Shown piece by piece: positions 13,133 through 22,819 of a stretch of DNA of 64,000 nt. The stretch is from Ciona intestinalis (taxonomy: Eukaryota > Chordata > Ascidiacea > Phlebobranchia > Cionidae). The stretch spans positions 2,597,047 to 2,661,046 of the forward strand of contig NC_020174.2 in the NCBI RefSeq assembly GCF_000224145.3. The letters run 5' to 3'. The first letter of the stretch is position 1. Each line of letters opens with the position of its first letter. The notes beneath the pieces are model-generated. The model was given only the letters and a program-made list of their open reading frames with translations, was not told the DNA's origin and ran no database searches. Made by a program: the position numbers and the translations under genes.

Positions 13133-13518
13133 CCATTTCCCAGAATACCCTTGACGTATATGAGCATTGTTTTTCAAAATGATGTTTTCTCTACTGCGCA
13201 TACGGTGTTTGTTTTCTCTATTGTTCATGCGCTGAGACGCTACTGTGCATTCCAAGCTTAAAAACAAAACTTTCATTCGCGTTTGCATGTGTTTGCTTAA
13301 ACAATTGTTGTCGGGTGCTTCGTAAGTCTACCTTGCAGCAGAACAGGCCACCTCGATCATTGCTTTTTTCCGAGAACTCGTGCGTGCATTCATGCAGTAA
13401 ACACTCGGAATTCTATATTTCAAACCTGTTTCGTCGGGCAGGATTGACGTAAACGAAAATAGGCTTGCTTCAGCTAATGTTACGTTCGCGCTTAAACATA
13501 AACGAACAATTCTACATC

Positions 13519-13647
13519 CAGTGGCGCAGCCAGGGGGGGTTAGGAAGTCACGAACCCCCTTTTGAACCCCCAAAAAATATACTTTAATTTTTTTTGAAAA
13601 TTTTTTGATTACCCCCCCCCCCTTTATTTTTTCTGGCTGCGCCACTG
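13519..13647. mobile_element. hAT-like MITE with 8-bp target duplication
   Basis: 129-bp non-coding element with perfect 15-bp terminal inverted repeats CAGTGGCGCAGCCAG / CTGGCTGCGCCACTG, flanked on both sides by the identical octamer TCTACATC (13511-13518 and 13648-13655). An 8-bp duplication and CAGTGGCG-type ends are characteristic of hAT-superfamily non-autonomous elements. The interior holds G/C homopolymer runs. The exact duplication suggests a fairly recent insertion. Confidence 0.9.
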
Positions 13648-13958
13648 TCTACATCGCTAAAGATTATATTTGATACACCTCGTGCCAACTTAAAAGTGTG
13701 TTACTTTGTGAGTATGATTTGATGAAGCTTTAGGGTTTAAATCTTAATACCACCCGAAGTTGCTGTATGGGTGTATATGTTGTCTAGTTTGATATTAAAG
13801 TGATATAAACAGTAAGTGGTTTATTCTGTTGTGTTAATGCGTCTTAATCTAATTTACCCGAATTTATTCAGCAAGATTAACTGTTTAATGTTTAGTTGTA
13901 TAAATAATGAGTTTCAATGCATAGTTTTATATTTATACGCATGATTTAAACCCTAAAT

Positions 13959-14154
13959 ATAGTGGGGTGGGGGAAGATGGGACACCTTTAGCACAAAATA
14001 TATAAATATCCTGATCCTTTTTTAAACAATTAACAACGGTCTATGAAAGTCGCGAGAACAAGGTTTTATAATTCTTTGAATGTTCTTTGTTTACTACCAA
14101 AATGTACGAGAAAATAGAATGAAAAGGTGTCCCATCTTTCCCCATCCTACTATA
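13959..14154. repeat. MITE family M copy between WDR46 and peptide gene A
   Basis: Well-preserved copy, 'agtggggtgggggaagatgg' to 'ctttccccatcctacta'. The stretch 13064-14298 otherwise holds the WDR46 3' end and the hAT-like MITE, no gene. Confidence 0.8.
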
Positions 14155-14298
14155 TATAAGATATAAGGACATCATAGGTAAACTAATAGAATTTTATATT
14201 AGTTCCCTATGATGGCATTGATGTGAAAAGTATCAAACAACTGTATATTGACGGCGATTTATTGAAACCAGCGAACTGCATGTATTACAACGGTTGAT

Positions 14299-14866
14299 TT
14301 ATTCCATTTCTTGAGCTGTCATGAAGCTTTCAAGCAGATCTTCAACTGAAATGATAAACCCATTATAATAAGGTGCTGGGGTAAGGTTTAAAAGTAAAAG
14401 AGCGGTATGTATTATTCAAAACACGATCCGGAAATATGGTAGTTAGGTGCTAACAGTATCCCATCCCACCCCAGCTCACTATAAATAAACCCTTATATAG
14501 CCCGGATGTTACGAATTCAAAGCTTGATTTAGTGCTACCGTTGTTTACGTATTTTTGAACAAAAAACTATCTACAATTTTCCAAACCTAGTCGTACACTG
14601 CGGCTGTTTAAATTTTTAGCCATATTTTAATAGATAATTGAACAATTTTGTTTTTTTATGTAATAAACTTGACGTAATCCTTGTAGTTAATTTTACCCAC
14701 ACAACTTTTTTAAATTTTAGCGCTTACTGTTTTCTGTGTCCATTTGGTTCCATCTCCATCGGTTAGGTATGGGAGCAATAGGGTGTTTATAAACGGAGTC
14801 CGCCTTCGTTTCGGTGAGGACGAGGAGTCCGATGACAAGCAAGAGTAGAAGTGCCGACTTATTCAT
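14299..14866 (-). CDS. Secreted peptide gene A (antimicrobial-peptide-like precursor)
   Basis: Two coding exons, 14728-14866 and 14299-14345, joined in phase 1, encode 61 residues. Residues 1-22 are a signal peptide (MNKSALLLLL...ETKA). A short mature part follows with a basic, Trp-containing core NRWRWNQM, then an acidic tail EDLLESFM...QEME. Signal, basic core and acidic C-terminal extension is the layout of ascidian linear antimicrobial precursors such as the Ciona MAM/PAP peptides; that similarity is in layout, not shown by homology. The start is set by the signal peptide and by an acceptor (CTGCAG) directly before the ATG. A non-coding first exon lies at 14921-14968. AATAAA overlaps the stop codon and recurs ~35 bp downstream. 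Confidence 0.75.
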
Positions 14867-14920
14867 CTGCAGAAACAAATATTAGTCGTACAACTCAAGT
14901 AAAACCAACCAACCACTCAC

Positions 14921-14980
14921 TTTGTTGACTTCTGAATGAAGAGATGATTCCTACCAAAACTCGCCGCTTTTTATTACAAA
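14921..14980 (-). promoter_or_regulatory. 5' UTR exon and TATA-like box of peptide gene A
   Basis: Upstream of gene A, a stretch ending AAGTCAACAAA then GTGAGT reads as a 5' UTR exon spliced to the acceptor before the ATG. Just upstream is AATAAAAAGCGGCG, a TATA-like element at a suitable distance. The same block occurs at genes B (17770-17825) and C (21594-21650), in C nearly base for base. Confidence 0.6.
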
Positions 14981-14981
14981 C

Positions 14982-15245
14982 GTCTCCATTTTCAAGAACT
15001 CTGAAACGTTTTTGCGGATATTACCAAACCTTTTGTTTCTATGAAAAATCCCCTTTTTTAGGAATTTAAAACGTTTTCGCGGATAATATCTTTGGCAGGA
15101 AATATGCTTTCCTTATTGAGACGGCCGTATATGTGATGGTAGAGTTGTTTTACACAGTTACATGAGTTATTATATTCAACATTCTTGTTGTTCGAATGCA
15201 TAACATTTTAAACCACAATACCCAAACTCTTATTGGTATAAGTAC
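14982..15245. repeat. Upstream flank of the duplicated peptide block, unit A
   Basis: Characteristic blocks 'ttcaagaactctgaaacgtt', 'ggcaggaaatatgctttcct', 'attgagacggccgt', 'cacagttacatgagtta', 'caacattcttgttgtt' and 'cccaaactcttattggtata'. The same order recurs near genes B and C and in gene-less remnants, marking the unit of segmental duplication. Confidence 0.75.
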
Positions 15246-15257
15246 ACCAAAATCCCC

Positions 15258-15430
15258 TTGCGCCGTGTGTGGGGCAAATGATTAGTCCGCCTGCCTATAA
15301 CCAAGAGGCTATAGATTCAAGGCGAGTCGCTGCCACCATTGTCAGCTTGGGGAAGACACTCAAAGGCAATTACTACAACCCAATGGTCACTATAATAAGT
15401 TGTCTAAATTATCAGTCATGTAATATATAT
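15258..15430 (+). mobile_element. SINE-like element, degraded
   Basis: tRNA-like head (gccgtgtgtggggcaaatga) followed by 'gattcaaggcgagtcgctgc' and the downstream body 'caacccaatggtcac'. Diverged from the family consensus described at 19622. Confidence 0.65.
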
Positions 15431-16100
15431 AAATAGTCGTATAATATCACAAAAATAAAAAAGAATAGAACGCGCATCACTAATTACACACTCTCTTTCG
15501 CGGGTCGTTCCCGTATACTATTGCAGTCAGTGAAATTCAGGGCGTTTAGTTTGTCTTCGTTTTTTTTACTTTAACTTAAATTTATAGGCAGAAATAAACA
15601 TTTCTAAGAATATATATATTTCTAACAAACCGTTTGTTTGAAAGTTTTTAATTAAATTTATTAAATAATTGAATTCCTCAAATAAGCGATAAACTAAAGC
15701 GCTAACCTACCTCCCTAAAAAACTAAACTAGCATAATAAACTGGAAAAGTTGGTGTCGATTTTGAAATAAACAGCTAAACCTTCCTAAAACCAATGTACG
15801 GCTATCTTTTACAATGGAGACCAAGCGAAATGAAGACGGAGTTCGCGGCCACATGAACGGAAAAAAGAATGTATCACGGTTTTGAGCAGTTGCGCGTTCT
15901 ACCCTTTTTATTTATGTGTACAATACACACAGTTTTCCCATATAAATAGCAACATAACTGCATTGTTTTTACAATAAATGCAATATTTTATGATTTTCCT
16001 TTCGTAATTCCCAATTGAATATTGAATCTTAAAATACACCAATTTTTGTCAAGCCTCTTCTCAAATTTTATTAATTTTGTACCAGAAATCGCCAATTTTT
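15431..16100. other. No gene seen
   Basis: AT-rich sequence between peptide units A and B with no frame of interest and no repeat I could assign. Confidence 0.5.
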
Positions 16101-16665
16101 ATTACAGAAGTTGAGAATATTAAACGCCTAAAAATTTCCAAAGCCTTTTGTGTTGAAGAAGAAGTCCCTCGAAGAAGAATTTCCTTCTTTCAAGAACTCT
16201 GAAACATTTTCGCAGATAATAGCGAAACCTTTTGTCTCTAAGAAGAAGTCCCTTCATATCTGTGTCGATGTTTATTACAGAAAATCTAAAACATTTTTGC
16301 ATATATTGCTAAACACTTTATCAGCATTTTCTTCTTTCAAGAACTCTGACACGTTTTCGCAGATATTGCCAAAACTTTTGTCTTTAATAAAAAATCCGTT
16401 TTTCTAAGAACTCTGACAAGTTTTCGCAGATATTACCAAAACTTTTGTATCTAAGAAGATGTATTTTTTTTAGGAACTCTGAAACGTTTTTGTAGACAAT
16501 ATCTTTGGCAGGAAATACGCTTTCCTGTATTGAAACTGCCGTCTCTGATCGAAGGGTTGTTTTGTACAGTCACATGAGTTATAATATTCAACGTTCTTGT
16601 TGTTTGAATGCATATTATTTAAAACCACAATACCCAAACTCTTATTGATATATATACACCATAAT
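16100..16665. repeat. Gene-less remnant of the duplicated peptide block
   Basis: Contains several tandem degenerate copies of the 'aactctgaaacgttttcgca' segment with 'aagaagaagtccc', then the full series 'ggcaggaaatacgctttcct', 'cagtcacatgagttataata', 'cccaaactcttattgat'. No peptide gene is attached. The apparent open frames on both strands here are products of this repeat. Confidence 0.7.
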
Positions 16666-16850
16666 CTCTGTTGTTAAACGATAAAAATGTTTATTCTTTT
16701 TTGATAATGTTCTATTTTAAATCTAATGAGTTTTTTTCCACTCGTAGACATGTTTTGGAAGCAGCGAATTAGAGAGTAAAAATATCAAACAAGTGTATAT
16801 TGATCATAGTTTATTGAAACCAGCGAACTGAATTTATTACATCTGTTGGT

Positions 16851-17715
16851 TTATTCAAAATCTTCATCTGAGTTAAGAATTTCACTCAGATCTTCAACTG
16901 AAACGGAACACACATTATATTAAGTTGCTGGAGTAAGCTAAATGTAATGAATGAGTGTAACTTACTTTATCCTCACGTGGCAGGAAAATGGCAGTCGTTA
17001 AACACAGGTGTTATGTTTCATACACCTCGTGCCTGCTTACGAATTATACGTTACTCTGTAGGTGATTATTTTTAATGGGATTTTTTTATGTATGGCTGAT
17101 AATTTGGACAACCCATCAGTGACCACTGGGTTGGAGCAATTACCGTTAATTATCTTGCTCAAGGACACATATGACCACAATGGTAGCAGCGACGAGCCTA
17201 TATAGCCTCCGCAACTCTAAAAGATCGTTTTGTATTGTTCAAAACACGATCAGGAAATATGGTATTTAGGTGCTAAAAATATGGTACAATCTTACCCTAC
17301 CCATCATTACTATATAAATATATGCTTTTATAGCCTGGAGGTTACGGTATCAAAGCTCGATGGTGCTACCGCTGTTGACGTATTCTTGGATAACACCTTT
17401 AACGACAATTGACCCAACCTATTATATAGTCGTTAATTGTGGTTGTTATAATTTTCAGCCATATTCGAATAGATAAATAAACCAATATGTTTACTATATA
17501 TAGTATGTAATCATCTTGACGTAATCCTTGTAGTTAATCTTACCAACAAAACTATTTAAATTTTAGCGCTTACGGGTTTCTGTGTCCATTTGGTTCCATC
17601 TTGTCCATCGTCGACGTGCGGGAGGACCAGGGTGAACTTGAACGGAGTCCGCCTTCGTTTCGGTGAGGACGAGGAGTCCGATGACAAGCAAGAGTAGAAA
17701 TGCTGACTTATTCAT
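16851..17715 (-). CDS. Secreted peptide gene B (antimicrobial-peptide-like precursor)
   Basis: Exons 17574-17715 and 16851-16897 encode 62 residues. The signal peptide differs from gene A by one residue (Leu6 to Phe). The mature part carries a strongly basic Pro/Arg/Trp core PPARRRWTRWNQM, then MDTET and an acidic tail LEDLSEILNSDEDFE. It shares WNQM and the EDL motif with gene A, and the intron position and phase are identical. The intron (676 bp) contains a reversed SINE and a partial MITE. Acidic tail against basic core fits an inactive precursor cleaved to release a cationic peptide (inference). Like A, its stop codon overlaps an AATAAA. Confidence 0.75.
16965..17212 (-). mobile_element. 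SINE-like element in intron of peptide gene B
   Basis: Reversed copy: the 3' body 'actttatcctcacgtggcag', 'catacacctcgtgcctgctt', then 'gaccactgggttggagcaat' and 'cacaatggtagcagcgacga'. The tRNA-like head is lost. A MITE family M fragment follows at about 17225-17300. Confidence 0.7.
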
Positions 17716-17769
17716 CTGCAGAAACAAATATTAGTCAAAAAACTCAAGTAAAACCAACCAACCACTCAC

Positions 17770-18040
17770 TTTGTTGACTTCTGAATGAAGAGATGATTCC
17801 TACCAAAACTCGCCGCTTTTTGTTACAAACGTTCCCAGCATTTTTCAAAAATTTATAACGTATTCGCAGATAATATTATGGCAGGAAATGTGCTTTCCTG
17901 TATTGTCACTGCCGTCTGTTATCGAATGGTTGTTTTACACAGTCACATCTGTTATAATATTCAACATTCTTGTTCTTTGGATGAATAACATTTTAAACCA
18001 CAATACCCAAACCCTTAATGGTATAAATACACCAAAATCC
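17770..18040 (-). promoter_or_regulatory. 5' UTR exon and upstream flank of peptide gene B
   Basis: UTR exon from 17770 with the conserved 'ttgttgacttctgaatgaag' sequence, a weaker TATA-like box (AACAAAAAGC) and then the duplicated flank 'ggcaggaaatgtgctttcct' to 'cccaaacccttaatggtata'. Confidence 0.55.
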
Positions 18041-18069
18041 CCAGAGCCGTGGCGCAGTTGGTTAACTTG

Positions 18070-18441
18070 TCAGTTCCCGTTTTATAACGGTTGTCATCGA
18101 CCTCACCGTCAATGACGCACGTGTTTTTACTGTTCTGGCAATGATACGATTTTATTCCAACGTTTTCGACATTCTATTAAGGTCGCCTGCATTAAGGTAA
18201 ATGGATTTAGCATGATGAAGACGACTTCGAAACATTGGAATAAAATCGTATCATTGCCAGAACAGTTTTATTAAAAAGTTGACATATAGACATCGTTTGT
18301 TCAGTTGTCATATGGAGCTTCAGAAACAGTAAAATATAAAAACCCTTGCGTCATTGACGGTGATGTCGACGACAACCGTTATAAAAGGGTGCCTTGTTGC
18401 ATGCGTTGGTAAAATTAATTAGGAACGTACCTGGGAACTGA
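18070..18441. mobile_element. Foldback element with long inverted repeats
   Basis: Outer ends GTCAGTTCCC (18070) and GGGAACTGAC (18432). Longer imperfect inverted arms pair 'ataacggttgtcatcgac' and 'gacggt' with their complements near 18355-18385, and 'tgttctggcaatgatacg' at 18140 with 'cgtatcattgccagaaca' at 18248. About 372 bp, non-coding. It sits directly after a short SINE head fragment (gccgtggcgcagttggttaa). Confidence 0.75.
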
Positions 18442-19130
18442 CATACGGGAGGGGCAGATATTTTGTATTTTATTAGTTTTATGTTTTGTTCTTTACGTGA
18501 GTACATATATGTATATAGTTGTGTACCATTTAATTAATAAATAAATGCTTGTGCAGTTTTAATATGTGTTGTGATGTCATAAACTATTATTATTTCGTTC
18601 AGCTCAAAACAATGTAAACGTGGCGATACATTAGTTTCACAGGCTTATTGCACTGGAGGCACTGGGGGTGTCGCGGAAGTCTGGTTCCCACTGGCTACTG
18701 CGCATGCGTAGACACGGTACATTTTTATGTAGGTTTTGTCACACTTTTTCATTGTTGATGACGTGTTATTGGTAGTGGTCACTGGTTATACGTCATAATG
18801 TATAATTTAAGTTAAAATCACCGCCTACTAGAGATATATCTCTCTCTGGTAGGCCGTGGTAAAAATACAGCACACATTTCTATTAAAAAGATAAATCCTT
18901 AAACATAAACTTACGAAGTATGTCGCATCTAACAACTGTTATTTTTAGTCGGAAACAGAGTTTTAAATTCCTTATAAAATAAGCTATACGTAGCCTATGG
19001 GAACCAGTTTTCTAGGGGAACCAGATTTCTGCGACAGGGGCACTGGTGTACTGCGGTATTTAAAAGGGTCCCAGTTTCCTCATAGCAATAGCAACACAAA
19101 ATATTATTTTACAATGAATTCTTAACATTA
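18442..19130. other. No gene seen
   Basis: Intergenic sequence with a short local palindrome near 18828-18855 (ctactagagatatatctctc). No supported gene or repeat family. Confidence 0.5.
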
Positions 19131-19460
19131 AATATTTACAGAAGTTGGATATATTAAACGCCTAAAAATCACCGATACTCCTTGTCTTTAATAAGAAGTC
19201 CCTTCATATTTGTGTTGATTTTTATTATAGAAACTCTAAAACATTTTCGCAGATATTGCTAAACATTTTGTCTCTGAAAATAAAACCCTGAAACGTTTTT
19301 GCAGAAAATATTGGGAGGAAATATGCTTTCCTGTATTGAGACACCGTCTGTGGTCGAATGGTTGTTTTTTACAGTCACATGAGTTATAATATCCAACATT
19401 CTTATTGTTTAAAAGCATCACGTTTTATTGATATATATATACCAACACCATAATCTCCAG
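19130..19460. repeat. Gene-less remnant of the duplicated peptide block
   Basis: Carries 'gaaactctaaaacattttcg', 'gaggaaatatgctttcctgt', 'acagtcacatgagttataat' and 'atccaacattcttattgttt', but no peptide exon. Confidence 0.65.
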
Positions 19461-19621
19461 TGACGTCGCATAAATATCGATTCTAGACACAAGCATGTCT
19501 TTAACTTTTATTTGTAAAAAAGTGGTGTTTCCAACAAGAGGAGTTACAGTTTCAATAAAGGTATTATAAAGTTAATTTTTATTGTCATCTTATTGTTTGT
19601 TTGGGTTTAAAACTGTAACAA

Positions 19622-19920
19622 GAGCGCCATAGCACAGTTGGTTAGCGCGCCTGCCTCGAACCATCATAGGTAGGCCTAATGGGTTTTAGACTCATCGTTG
19701 CCACCATTGTGGGCGTATGTGTCCTTGGGCAAGACACTTAACGGGAATTGCTCCAACCCAGTGGTCACTAATGGGATGTCAAATTATCATCCATAAATAA
19801 AAAGAAAAAAATTGACAAAAAAAAAACACATAAACAACCACAAAATAACATACTTGGTAATTCGTGAGCTGGCGCGAGGTGTATGAAACAGAACGACTGT
19901 CATTTTCCGGTGTCGTAATA
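19622..19920 (+). mobile_element. SINE-like element, reference copy
   Basis: tRNA-like head with A box in 'gcgccatagcacagttggtt' and 'agcgcgcctgcctcgaacca', and a B-box-like 'gggttttagactcatcg' region. Then comes a fixed body ('accattgtgggcgtatgtgt', 'ccttgggcaagacacttaac', 'tccaacccagtggtcactaa', 'tcatccataaa'), an A-rich linker and a 3' part ('ttggtaattcgtgagctggc', 'gcgaggtgtatgaaacagaa', 'gactgtcattttccgg') that usually ends 'gataaagtaagttacattca'. The layout fits a tRNA-derived SINE or composite short retroelement. Dozens of full or partial copies occur in the window in both orientations. Confidence 0.8.
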
Positions 19921-20724
19921 TATTCTTTTTGATACATTTTTACCGGGCGCTATTGCGCATGCGCACAACTCAAGAAGGTTACACTTGGTATGTTATTTGT
20001 AGCCTAGAAAAAGTTTATGCTAGTTATGTAATATTTTTTCCCGGAACTTTTTTCAGTCGGTACGTATTTATTAGAGCTCCTATTGTATTTGTTCCGAGCT
20101 GTTGCGCATGCGCAGTAGCGTCTCGCTGCATGCGCCATAGCGCCCGGTACAAATATATCAATTGAAACTAATATATCACGACACCGGCTAGGATAAAGTA
20201 GGTTTCATTCAAAATAGGCAACTTAGCTAAGCATATCAGACTTAAAGCTCGGTAGTGCCACCACGCGGTTACTCAGTCATTTCTTTAAATTATTGATGGT
20301 CTAATAACCATAGTAGCCTAACTTAATATTCTGTGACGCTGCAGAATTATTCTTTTTTTTTAAATAACGTTTTACATTTTTGTGACAGCCGCACACCACA
20401 GTGTAGCGGTTGACTAATCATTGAATACAAATTTTAAAGTTATGCTTTATCAAAATATAATTTCATGCATAAAGTTTGCGTATTGTGTTTCGTAACAATA
20501 ATGTTACGTTAGATAACGGTGGTTTTGTCCGGGACGTTGTTTAACGGCCAATCGCGGGGCCTGGCTACTGTAATCTGTTATGAGCTACGCCGATTACAAC
20601 TCAACTATAAAAAACATGTATTTTAACAAAAACTGCAATAAAAACATGGCCCACCTTTAATTTTAAGCAAAGTAGTCTGGCCGTGTCATATGCACTTTTA
20701 ACACGTTAGATAAATAATTATCAT

Positions 20725-20890
20725 TTCTGGGTTATCGCGCTTGCCTGTAACCAATAGGTAATAGATTCAAGGCCCGTCGCTGCTACCATTGTGGGCGTAT
20801 ATGTGTCCTTGAGCAAGACACTTAACGGCAATTGCTCCAACCCAGTGGTCAATAATGGGTTGTCTCAATTATCAGCCATATATAAAATTT
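20725..20890 (+). mobile_element. SINE-like element, partial
   Basis: Head and first body segment only: 'gcgcttgcctgtaaccaata' to 'ttgtctcaattatcagccat'. Confidence 0.7.
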
Positions 20891-20995
20891 TTTCATTAAT
20901 TTATTTAAATTTAACAAATATATCGATTGCTTAAAAACACATAGACGTGTATATGCATGTTGGTTTATTGATATCGACAGCAAGTATTTTGCACT

Positions 20996-21539
20996 TTAAA
21001 TCGTCAAACTTTCATAACTTCGTGATGCACTAGTATCCTCAGCTTGATTAGCTAAAATGGTGTAAAATTTGTTATAAATTATGACAGGAGCTATGGTTGA
21101 ATTATGATAATCACAAAATACACAAATAAGTTGCGAATTTTGAGCATAATATTTCGTTGTTCCTTTCATTTTAATGTGCTATTACGAAACAAACAAATAG
21201 CTTAACGCACTAGATAAATAATTATCATTTCCTTGTGTTTTTTGGTTGTAGTTACGAATTACGTCGTAAATACAAATTACAACATTCGTTTGCAAGTTAT
21301 AACGAATATAAAAGTATAAAGATAATAATCAATGCTGATTTCACTTGACGTTTTTAATTCGATATTTGCCATACCAGTCACGCACTTGTAAACTGCATCA
21401 TTCTTTAATGCTCACCTTCTTGCATTTGATTCCAAGGACGTGGTGTATTACGACGACGAGTAAGTGCAAAAGCATGTGTAGTTTCGGTGAGGACGAGGAG
21501 TCCGATGACAAGCAAGAGTAGAAGTGCCGACTTATTCAT
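20996..21539 (-). CDS. Secreted peptide gene C (antimicrobial-peptide-like precursor)
   Basis: Exons 21416-21539 and 20996-21051, phase 1 junction, 59 residues. Signal peptide MNKSALLLLL...LTET is identical to gene A, but the sequence changes abruptly after it: THAFALTRRRNTPRPWNQMQ, then a Ser/Glu tail ending SYESLTI. The WNQM motif and gene structure are kept, while the acidic EDL tail is replaced. Its 5' UTR and first 57 coding bases are essentially the same as in gene A, so leader and mature region have very different histories. Exon 2 was chosen because acceptor, phase and in-frame stop all fit, but it is the least certain of the three second exons. Confidence 0.65.
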
Positions 21540-21593
21540 CTGCAGAAACAAATATTAGTCGTACAACTCAAGTAAAACCAACCAACCACTCAC

Positions 21594-21800
21594 TTTGTTG
21601 ACTTCTGAATGAAGAGATGATTCCTACCAAAACTCGCCGCTTTTTATTACAAATGTGGGATTTCTAAACACGTAAAAACATCTGGTGCCTCCTGATTTAC
21701 GAAAAAAAAATCCCTTCTTTTAAGAACTCAGAAACGTTTTCGCAGATAATATCTTTGGCAGGAAATATGCTTTCCTGTATTGAGACGGCCGTATGTGATG
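21594..21800 (-). promoter_or_regulatory. 5' UTR exon, TATA-like box and flank of peptide gene C
   Basis: UTR exon from 21594, AATAAAAAGCGGCG box at about 21636-21650, then a shortened duplicated flank ('ttttaagaactcagaaacgt' to 'gagacggccgtatgtgatgg'). Confidence 0.55.
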
Positions 21801-21835
21801 GAAAAAAAACTCATAATGGTATAATTACACCAAAA

Positions 21836-21930
21836 TCCCCTTGCGCCGTGTGGGGCAAATGGTTAGTCCGCTTGCCTATAACCAAGAGGATACAGATTCA
21901 AGTCGAGTCGCTGCCACCATTGTCTTTCAT
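21836..21930 (+). mobile_element. SINE-like element, 5' fragment
   Basis: 'ttgcgccgtgtggggcaaat' to 'gagtcgctgccaccattgtc', close to the copy at 15258, as expected if it travelled with the duplicated block. Confidence 0.65.
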
Positions 21931-22260
21931 GTGAATCATGCTTTCTTAAAATTGAGACTGCCGTCTATGATTGAAGGGTTGTTTTGTACAGTCACATAAG
22001 TTCTAGTAGGGTGGCGGAAGATTAAACACCTTTTTATTCTATTTTCTCCTCCCAATTAGTAGTAAACAAAGAACATTTAAAAAGTTATAAAATCGTATCC
22101 TTATACAATCCTTATAGACCATTGCTAATTGTTCTAAACACTATCAGGATATTTGGGTATTATGTGCTAAAGGTGTCCCATCTTACCTTACCCTGTACTA
22201 TATCATATTCAACATTCTTATCGTTTAAATGCATAACATTTTACTTAAACTCCTATTGGT
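21931..22260. repeat. Remnant of duplicated peptide block split by a MITE
   Basis: The block flank ('gaccgccgtctatgatt'-like, 'gtacagtcacataagtt') is interrupted at 22004 by a MITE family M copy and resumes at 22204 with 'atattcaacattcttatcgt' and 'tttaaatgcataacatttta'. Confidence 0.75.
22004..22203. repeat. MITE family M copy with identifiable empty sites
   Basis: Runs from 'tagtagggtggcggaagatt' to 'ccctgtacta', inserted into a duplicated block. The uninterrupted copies at 15170, 16570 and 17945 give the empty site, with a TA at the junction. Confidence 0.85.
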
Positions 22261-22819
22261 ATCTAGATGTATGTACCAGCATATGTACTGCGTATGCAAT
22301 GTGTGTCAAAAGTAGAACGTGTGCTGTTTTATGCAGCTTTTAGATAACACAAGACGATTTCGTTATAATCTTCAACGCAGTGTAATGGAGACACGCGTGT
22401 TCTAAACAAAAATTTAAATCATTTTTGTAACGTTTGAGAGCTTGTGCTTTAGCGTGGACCCAAAAACGCTGCAAAGAAACATGTCTCTAATTTTCATTTG
22501 TAAAAATGTGGTGTTTCCAAAAGATGAGTTGCGGCGGAAAGGAATGTACCAAAATAAATTTGCATTGCCTTCCCCCGCCTTACTGCATATTATTAATTTC
22601 TTCACGTTTTTTTCCACTCTGCCGTGAGACTTTGTCTCTGTATTATTGCTGCAGCAACTTTCTCATAGGAATTGCGACATAATAATATATTTTTACAAAA
22701 AAGCTTAGTTTAAAATATTTCATGAGTTTCTTTCGCAATTTTGAATTAAATGCTGAATCTTAAAATTCCCTCATTTTTGCCATATAAGTCTTTGACGCCC
22801 CAATTTCGTTATTTTCCGG

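Noticed and set aside
12768..13167. Several overlapping open frames opposite the last WDR46 exon
   Set aside because: They are antisense or out-of-frame shadows of a conserved coding exon and carry no family likeness.
13328..13645. 105-codon minus-strand open frame
   Set aside because: It runs through the hAT-like MITE, including its homopolymer tracts, and has no start context or protein likeness.
17574..17715. Single-exon reading of peptide gene B (and A) ending at RKR/SKR stop
   Set aside because: A strong donor (GTAAGC) and a matching downstream exon with conserved EDL tail in both genes favour the spliced form; the unspliced form is kept only as a possible variant.
19929..20165. 78-codon plus-strand frame
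   Set aside because: Intergenic, low-complexity composition, no splice partners, no recognisable domain.
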